NCBI GenBank assembly: GCA_033085395.1
Contig: MU853197.1
Span: 61,269 to 125,268, forward strand
Length of the DNA stretch: 64,000 nt
Direction of reading: 5' to 3'
From: Xanthoparmelia taractica
Lineage: Eukaryota > Ascomycota > Lecanoromycetes > Lecanorales > Parmeliaceae
Under the pieces are notes generated by a model. It was not told where the DNA came from. It searched no databases and worked only from the letters and a program-made list of their open reading frames with translations. Positions 57,189 to 64,000 of the stretch are shown piece by piece (within the stretch, counting starts at the first letter, position 1; every line of letters begins with the position of its first letter). The translations under genes were made by a program, and so were the position numbers.

Positions 57189-58469
57189 ATGCCTATTCAT
57201 ATACTTGCAAGTGCAGTGTTCGAGGGAGTATCTTTGTTACCTTTCGTGATCCCTCTCTTTAAACTTCTACCCCTGTTGTTCTCAATATGGCTCCTGAAGA
57301 TGTACTTTGGGGGGGCCAGCAACACCTCGGAGCGCTTGATGCACTCCAAGATAGTCATGATTACGGTAATTGAGGCTCACTGCTCACTTGTGAGTGTAGC
57401 TGATGGTTGATAGGGTGGCACTTCGGGTGTTGGTGCAGCCGTGGTGCAACAACTTGCGACTCGTGGCGCCCAGGTTATTCTTCTCACCCATCATGCGCCT
57501 TCAGACGCCTTCCTTGTTGATTACATTGAGGATCTACGCGCATCTACCAATAACGAATTGATTTTTGCAGAACAGGCTGATCTTTCGTCATTACAATCAA
57601 TACGTGTCTTTGCGACCAAATGGGTTGACAACGCCCCACCAAGGAGACTTGACATGGTCATACTGTGTGCGGATGGCCTGGTACCTAGGTTCGGTATCAC
57701 TTCAAAGACGCAAGATGCATTGGATGCTGTTTGGGGAATCAATTATCTTGCAAATTTCCATCTTCTGGGCATACTGAGTCCAGCAATCAGAGCGCAGCCC
57801 CCTGATAGAGATGTTAGAATAATCTTTGCAACGTGTCCCAGTTATGTTGGGGGCGACCTGAAGCATTTGAATGACACGCGGGATCCTCTGCCACCCGGAA
57901 AAAAGTATGAAACCAGCAAGCTGGCGTGCATGATCTTTGCTCAGGCCTTTCAAAGGCATCTGGATGCATATCAACGACCAGACAAACAGCCAAACAATGC
58001 TCGAGTGATCCTTGTTGACCCTGGCTTCACTCGGACACCGGGGATGCGGCGTTGGCTGACGATGGGTTCACTGTGGGGCTTGCTGCTTTACTTATTTATG
58101 TGGCCTTTTTGGTGGCTTGTACTCAAATCACCTGTACAGGGTGCGCAGGGTTTCCTTAGAGCTGCGATGGAGGTAGAGTTGGGAAGAGGGTCTGGAGGAA
58201 AGTTTTTGAGAGAGTGTAAGGAAGCGGACTATTTGAGGAAAGAAATCAGGGATGAGAGTGCTCAGAAGAAATTATGGATGTTCAGTGAAAAGCAGATTGA
58301 GGCGCTAGAAAAGGATGGTGCGGTGAAGAGGGCCTTGGCTAAGAAGGAAAATGAGAAATGGGGAAAGGCAGAGCCGAGCGCGCCAATTGATGGTGTGGCA
58401 GTCGAGGAGGAGAAGTCAGCGAATACATCGAAAGTGCCTGGATCTCGACGAAGTCGAAAAGCTGGTTGA
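57189..58469 (+). CDS. Membrane-anchored short-chain dehydrogenase/reductase (Env9-like)
   Basis: Predicted 410 residues from exons 57189-57365 and 57414-58469. A hydrophobic N-terminus (FVIPLFKLLPLLFSIWLLKM) is followed by the SDR nucleotide-binding motif TGGTSGVGAA (about 58-67), an NAG-like region and the catalytic Y-x3-K (KKYETSKLACMIFA). A second hydrophobic stretch (LWGLLLYLFMWPFWWLVLKS) lies after the Rossmann domain. The tail is Lys/Glu-rich. The layout fits the fungal Env9/retinol-dehydrogenase-like SDRs associated with lipid droplets or the vacuole; the substrate is unknown. The ATG at 57189 is the first in-frame Met. Intron 1 splits the protein just before the glycine motif. Confidence 0.88.
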
Positions 58470-58625
58470 CACAGTTTTCGTATTTTATATTACATCTGTG
58501 GCGCGTATTCAAACGGCGCGTAATCTACTCGCTGCGTATACCATCTCTTCAGCTTCGTCTAAAGGTATTCTCGTGACTACACATACCCACAGGTTTGCAA
58601 CAACATTATCCATCAACAGACCATA

Positions 58626-59158
58626 ATGGTTTGTTCCACCATTCCTCTTCGCTCTTTCAACTGTCCCCACTAATCTTTCAATCCTAGTCCCTCCGCATAG
58701 CACCCCCTTCCAACCATGCTATCTCAACCAACAATACCAGCTCTACCACTGGAGGCGCACCCTCCGCTCCTGGCATCCATGACACCCTTCGCTCTTCTCT
58801 CACACCCACGCCTAACGCCTCATCGACACATAAGTCTCAGATTCAACCGACTACGTCCACACATCCACTAGAGTCCCGCCTCGCAGCTTGGCAAGCAACA
58901 CAAGATTCGCTCAAGATGAACATGCTTCGCCGCAACTTCGGCATCGCGGAACCTGTCCGACGAGGGATGGAAATGAGAATCTGTAGGGAAGGGGAATGGA
59001 GGCCAGCTTGTTTAGGGGGAAGCGCTGAGGTTGGAGGAGATGTTCTCGCTGGCAGGGATGCGGAGATGAGTTGGGAGGATGTCTACAAGGGCGATGAGAC
59101 CAGAGAAGTGGCAGATTTCCATTCGGAAATGGAGGCGAAGTTGAAGATGGATTGGTGA
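58626..59158 (+). CDS. ump1: Proteasome maturation factor Ump1/POMP
   Basis: Predicted 157 residues from exons 58626-58628 and 58688-59158. The first exon is only the ATG; the next begins SLRIAPPSNH, matching the fungal Ump1 start. The conserved body is HPLESRLAAWQATQDSLKM, LRRNFGIAEPVRRGMEMRI, REGEWRPACLGGSA, VLAGRDAEMSWEDVYKGDE and VADFHSEMEAKLKMDW. Ump1 is a chaperone of half-proteasomes that is degraded as the first substrate of the finished 20S particle. The intron (58629-58687) uses GTTTGT and ATCCTAG. Confidence 0.95.
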
Positions 59159-59553
59159 GCTGGTGTCGGTCGAGATTACATGATAGCGCTCAGCAACTTG
59201 AATAACGGCGCTTTTCTCAGATAAGAGTGCTTCCGGAAGCAGACATTTATTCATGCGAACACCTACCATAGTATTCGAAGGCGCTCAATGTGCTAGCTGA
59301 TATGTCTTCAAAGAACAGATCCTTGGGCAAGATTTCCCAAATTATAATTACATAGCAAGAAATCATGACTGTTGCAGGAAGCAAAAAAAGTCCGACCGGC
59401 CCTTTGAGCGCCTTGGGCTACATTCCCATTGTAACACCAGAAAATGCCCCAGACAATAAGACCGTACCCCCTGTGATTCGTCCACGCGTCGCCATGCTGC
59501 AAAGCTCAAGCTTGGTGTTGTAAGTGTAGATTTGTGTATAAGAAACATGCCGA
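59159..59553. other. Convergent 3' intergenic region
   Basis: 395 bp between the stops of ump1 and the ubiquitin-fold gene. No gene seen. Confidence 0.4.
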
Positions 59554-60593
59554 TCACTGGATGATGCACCGACAGCCTGGACTCCTCTCATCGCCATCCC
59601 GATCTCTTCCCCCAGACTTCATCTTGGCGTCTTCTTCGTCAACGATCTCTTGCGGTTTGATCGTCATGTGGATGATGTGGGGTGTGAGGCCATTGGTGAA
59701 ACCAGAGTCTTCAACGCTTATCAGTGCTATGAAGAACTCAGGAATCCAGAGAAGAGAATCTACCTGATAATCGCGACTTGTCATTGAGCATCTTGCCCAT
59801 GGAGATCAGGCGTATGGACTCAGGGCTAGATGGCTTGGCTTCCCACTCTAAATCCCAAAGTGTCAGCGAACAGTTCTGCAGCGCTTCACATCATCATCTG
59901 GGGCTTACCTTCCCGCCAGTCCCTCAATATGAGCTCCTTCAGTTTATATAGGCTTATGTTAATTGGATTGTTTCCCTCAACCGTAACATTGCGCTTTCTC
60001 AAATACTTTTCGTCAAGCTTGTATGGATGCCTTGCTCCAGTACTACTCAATAGTAAGGTGATGAATAAGACGGGACCTTCAATCTCAGATTCTTTGGGAA
60101 CAGGCGTTGGCTTATCCGTTGCAGGACCAATTGCTGGAGCAGTCTTCTCTCTCGTGAGAGGAGGGGGTGAAGTTGCATCCACAGTCCGTGATTTGTTTGC
60201 ATAATCATTCTCCAAAGGCTCACGAACTTGGGGGTCGAAGTTAAGAGGCGAGGGTACGGACTCTGTGCGCGTTTGTCCATTCTCCTTCGAGTACTCAATT
60301 GGATCTGTGGTTGTGACAGGAGCTGACGCAGATATGCTGCCTGATCCTACTCTTGTCACCCCTTGTTGAGTGTCATTACTTGTTGCTGCCGATGTTGGGA
60401 AGGGCCCAAATAGGGACCTTGTGGGAGCGCTCTCCACTGTTTGCTGGTCCATCTGCGTTTCTCCTAGAGATTCTGAGGAAGGCACTGTAGATTGAGAAGG
60501 TTGGGGTTCGTGAGGAGATCTGCCATCTAACTCTGAGGCTCCAGTTGGACCTTCATTTACCGCAGCTTTTGAAAGGCCATCTACCGGAGCCAT
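59554..60593 (-). CDS. Prenylated ubiquitin-fold protein (UBL3/MUB-like) with long N-terminal extension
   Basis: Predicted 307 residues from minus-strand exons 60593-59909, 59847-59764 and 59708-59554. The first 165 residues or so are Ser/Pro/Thr/Gln-rich and probably disordered. The ubiquitin-like fold follows: GPVLFITLLLSSTGARHPYK, NVTVEGNNPINISLYKLKEL, SSPESIRLISMGKMLNDKSR and LTPHIIHMTIKPQEIVDEED. The C-terminus ends in CRCIIQ, a CaaX box (C-I-I-Q), preceded by a second Cys that could be palmitoylated. UBL3/MUB proteins are prenylated, sit at the plasma membrane and recruit E2 enzymes or sort cargo in plants and animals. In fungi their role is not established. Confidence 0.85.
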
Positions 60594-63501
60594 TGTGAGC
60601 TCCAGAGGGAGTGGGTTGGCGGCAGTACTGACGCGAGAATGGGGTGAATTGTAGGGGGAGACGCCACCAAAGGTTCCCAGACGAAAAGTGATTGGAAAGG
60701 GGAATACTTATTGTCTATAAAATGGTGTGGTATGTATTGTAGAAGCAGACTAGAGTAAAGGTGGCGGATGGTTTCGTATGAAGCCAAGCAATGCACGATG
60801 TGCCCCCGGAGCCTTCGGGGTCATGATGCCTGCCGCTTTATGGTCGCGCGCGGTACCCTAACTCCCATCCCACACCTGACTTATGGGCCGGTCTTCATAT
60901 ATTCTCTTCAGCCTGCTCCCGTATTGGGATGGCTGCGAAACTAATGCGAGCCTCGTAGAGTCGTCGGTTGTATAGCACGCTCAAGGGGCCTGGGCCTTGG
61001 AGTAGAGCTCGCAGAAGCGCGGTAAAGCTGTAGAGGCATAAAGCGGCGGACAGAACACTTGATGGAGTGTTCAATGGGTCATCAACATGCATAATGTTCA
61101 TGGCTTCGGTTATATGATCTCGAATATATCACCAGTCTCAAGGCTTTTTAACCATTAAGATGATACTGTGCTCCCTGAGAGTGAGCCGTTGTGTTTGGCT
61201 CTCTCGGCATGGCTAATTTCTGCATGGCTTCCTTTCGATTTCTACTTCAGATAAGAGCAAACCCTAAGCAGCTGCACTCGTACCGTAGCATATTTGGTTG
61301 GCCCTAGCCAATGGCGTCTTGTCCTCCTGCTCAGCGCCAGTGCAAACAACACTCTCCAGGAGTGTGATTATTTACAGCAAGACTCAAGAGAATTCAATCC
61401 AGTCGCTATTTGCGTACCATACGCGCTGATCCAGCATCAACTGATTGCTCATAGAGAAGACCCGTTCTCACTGAGTAATAACCCCTACCGCAAAGTCAAC
61501 GAAGTCTTGGATACATCTTCCCATCTTGCCATCTCAATACCAATGACTCCTCCCGTTTCCACTGGTTCAAGTGCCGCTACAAGTATTCGCACCAGAATCC
61601 CTGCAGAAGGCTTCTTATTCCATCCCGGATGGCCGGCCTCGAAAATAGCTCCTATTACTGCAAGACTTGGGCTTCGGCCTCGTTGGCGGCGTCTTCATCT
61701 AACGAGCCATTGCGCTCTTATACTTGATCTGGTTGTTCAAAGAAAAGAGGTCTGGCTGCTTCGGCTTGTTGGCATGTCGACCCCTGTCAAAAGTTAGAGA
61801 TTTGCCATTGTAGCCGTCCGTGACTTCATTAAAGCAGACAGACCTCATTGCTCGCGCTACTAGGTGAATCTCTGCAGCTATGGTAAGCTGCCTCACATCT
61901 CAAGCAACCAGTCTCAACCCTTCGCAGAAACCTTAAACGAAGCGAATGAGATAGCCCTATACCTCCTGGCATTTGTCAACTGTATCTAGTGTCCCTTTCA
62001 GTCGAAGAAGCCCTGCAATCCTGGTAGTAGATGGAATATGCACAACAGCTCATATTGTATGCTGGACTCATAACGCTGGCTGCGGTTGATGCATCCTTGT
62101 TCTTCGATCTTTGACGAAGCTCGTGGCTCCTGTCGGTGCTTCAGGCTCTCAGATCTTGTAGATGACAAGTAACACTCTAGAAAGGTCAAAGGTTTTGTAG
62201 TTCACGAGGAGGGATTCCATTCCATACCATAATACAATATAGCGTTGTAAAATCGATCTTGTGTTGTGTGAGAAGAGTCTGGAAGTGATGGCCAGTAACG
62301 AGCTGAGGTAATAGTTCAGAAGAGTGGACATCCTGTGGCCACCAAGGACCGAACCGGGGGAGTTCATCTGACATTCCTCAGCTTCCTGAGTTTTAGTCAT
62401 GTATTGATCCAGAGCAGATGAATCTGATTGACTCAGCTTCAAGACCTCGATTGGATGCTGGGAGCTTGTCTTGGCTTCACCCAAGGGCTACCAGCCTACC
62501 AGTCACCAGTACTGCGTATGAGTGCGAGCTCGTCACTGGTGCATCGCCCGCTGGTTGGTGCCATAGGTGACTAAGGATTGCTCAATAGCTTGTCCCCCGC
62601 GGACGATGCCCAACCAAGCTTACGCCTAGTTGGATGGTATCACACCGTTATCCTGAGGACTGGAGTGGGCCACCCGATGAACGAGCATCATGGCTGCAGC
62701 CTCATTCTTGACCTGGATCGTCAATTTTTCCATTCTTTCCAAAGCTGCGAGTTTCCGTGTTTCAAGAGCATGAAGCTCCCGTATTCGCGCAGAATCACGA
62801 GGTTGTCTCGGGTTTGAAATGAAGAACTTTTCTATAAATTGCAACGCCACTTGTAGGAAAGTACAATGCCGACTAGCGTAAGAAAGACAGCCAGCCAGGT
62901 ATCTACTATTCCTGAGATTAATATTTCATTAGCCTGAGACATTATCTCCCATATTCCATAAGTCAGTAAATGCAACTTCAAGAGGTGGCTGGAGAGGGAA
63001 AAGAGGACAAAGAAGCGCGGTGGCACATGTTTATGAGCTTCCGGACTAGGTCGCCCTTTCTCGAGTAGGATAATGGAAGGGACACTCCCACAGTTGAACT
63101 TGACAGGGCCCGAGCATCGTCAATGGATGTCAATCAAACTGGATAAATGCTTATTCTCGGTCTTGTTATTGTGTACCAATGGTAGATCATCGGGAACAAC
63201 ATACGCGCATGCGTTTGGCTTCGATGTCATTGAAACTTTTAATCGTACAGCTGGCCGAGCATACACCAGCAAATAAACGCTGACCACAGAAGTCCTGGCG
63301 CAAGTAGCCAGTCAACATGCCTGTCCGACGGTTCAAAATTTGAAATCTGCTGATTAGCTTGCAAAGTCCAAATTCCATGGTACCATCTCGACATCTCTCT
63401 TTTGTATGCCTCCCCAGTCAAATATGATCTGTTCCGTAGAAGTAGTGCCTGTTGCGATAGCCCTCCCTGCTCCGCTCCGAAGGAGGATCGGATCTCCCCT
63501 A
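60594..63501. other. 2.9-kb gene-poor region
   Basis: The first 150-200 bp should be the promoter of the minus-strand ubiquitin-fold gene. Beyond it only short, unsupported frames occur, such as plus 61294-61797 (no ATG at the 5' end), minus 62149-62484, and minus 62626-63026, the last with a hydrophobic stretch DTWLAVFLTLVGIVLSYKW. No family was recognised. Confidence 0.45.
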
Positions 63502-63780
63502 CCCCTGGGATATGCAACATTGGGGCTAGGGCTCGGATAGATTTCTAACCCTGAGAGTAAAGTTAGGGCTAGGGTTATCATCATCATAACTTCAATATCG
63601 TATTAAACTCGATATATCTTAGTTAAATATACTTTTTTAATTTTTTATTAATAAGTATAAAGTATTTGGAAATCTAGAATATTAATCAGAACATTCTATA
63701 CAGATAGATATATTAAGATAAATTGAAAAAAAGTTGAAATTATAATCTAGCCCTAGCCCTAATGTTGCATATCCCAGGGA
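63502..63780. mobile_element. MITE-like element with 32-bp terminal inverted repeats and TA flanks
   Basis: The left end 63502-63533 begins CCCCTGGGATATGCAACATT. The right end 63749-63780 is its reverse complement with 30 of 32 bases matching. The element is 279 bp with an AT-rich interior and no coding capacity. It is flanked on both sides by TA (63500-63501 and 63781-63782), the target duplication of Tc1/mariner-type elements. This points to a nonautonomous element moved by a mariner-type transposase. The inner part of each TIR contains GGGCTAGGGCT, which resembles telomere repeats. Confidence 0.8.
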
Positions 63781-64000
63781 TATCCCAGGGAATACGAGTA
63801 GCTGGCTCGAAGGGCTTGTACCTTCCCACCAATGAACCAAGGGATGGCGCTTCTAGCAGCAGTATCAACAGTTTGCTGCACTGGCCCAGTCCCTGATCCT
63901 AGGTCGAGCCACTTCGTGACGATATGTTGGAATTCAGCATCTCAGCCCTATTATGGCTTGGCATGGACCATAAGTAGCACTCAACTCCATAGAATAACAA
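63781..64000. other. Window end, no gene seen
   Basis: Begins with TATCCCAGGGA, a second copy of the outermost TIR bases directly after the element. No coding signal. Confidence 0.4.

Noticed and set aside
61294..61797. 167-residue plus-strand open frame
   Set aside because: No ATG at its 5' end (it opens with TTG, not used as a nuclear start), no homology recognised, and no intron partner.
1..64000. CRISPR arrays, prophage or bacterial operons
   Set aside because: No spaced direct repeats or prokaryotic gene layout. The sequence is a fungal nuclear contig.

Overview
This is nuclear DNA of a filamentous ascomycete (Pezizomycotina). The evidence is a set of fungal-type housekeeping genes cut by short introns (mostly 47-65 nt, GT...AG, often with a CTAAC/CTGAC-like branch site), small intergenic gaps and convergent or divergent gene pairs. 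The class cannot be fixed from the sequence alone. No CRISPR arrays, prokaryotic operons, or intact transposase or reverse transcriptase genes were seen.

Region 1 (1-13.2 kb) is accessory and largely decayed. It holds a broken ankyrin-repeat gene, an intact GID-complex subunit (gid8), a small zinc-ribbon-like ORF with a frameshift, a phosphotransferase (APH)-fold kinase, a broken cysteine-rich single-pass membrane protein with a tandem repeat, two stretches of decayed coding sequence (plus strand about 10.0-10.9 kb, minus strand about 11.0-12.3 kb), and AT-rich spacers.

Region 2 (13.2-42.9 kb) is a dense block of intact housekeeping genes: uridine kinase/UPRT (urk1), complex I NDUFS4, ATP synthase subunit f (atp17), RNA exonuclease 4, cyclopropane-fatty-acid synthase, a major-royal-jelly-like secreted protein, RNase H2 subunit C, Dim1/Dib1, deoxyhypusine hydroxylase, RNA polymerase I subunit Rpa12, cohesin loader Scc2/Mis4, an EF-hand external NADH dehydrogenase, ribosome biogenesis factor Urb1, and a putative eIF4E-binding protein.

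Region 3 (42.9-46.4 kb) has no convincing protein gene. It contains a degenerate tRNA-Gln(CUG)-like locus and scattered short repeats.

Region 4 (46.4-60.6 kb) is again dense: mitochondrial helicase Suv3, Sec1, Prp22, a G-patch protein, an Env9-like SDR, proteasome assembly factor Ump1, and a prenylated ubiquitin-fold (UBL3/MUB-type) protein.

Region 5 (60.6-64 kb) is gene-poor and ends with a 279-bp, TA-flanked element with 32-bp terminal inverted repeats (a MITE) that carries telomere-like TTAGGG motifs.

The genes do not form one pathway. Shared themes are mitochondrial respiration (NDUFS4, Atp17, Nde1, Suv3), RNA and ribosome biology (Rex4, Rpa12, Urb1, Prp22, Dim1, the eIF4E-binding protein, DOHH) and proteostasis (Gid8, Ump1, UBL). 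I found no clear novel multigene system. The most interesting items are the MITE, the decayed genes, two genes whose first coding exon is only the ATG, and a few lineage-specific protein architectures. All splice sites are read by eye from consensus sites and reading-frame continuity. Every intron-containing CDS given with exon coordinates closes in frame.
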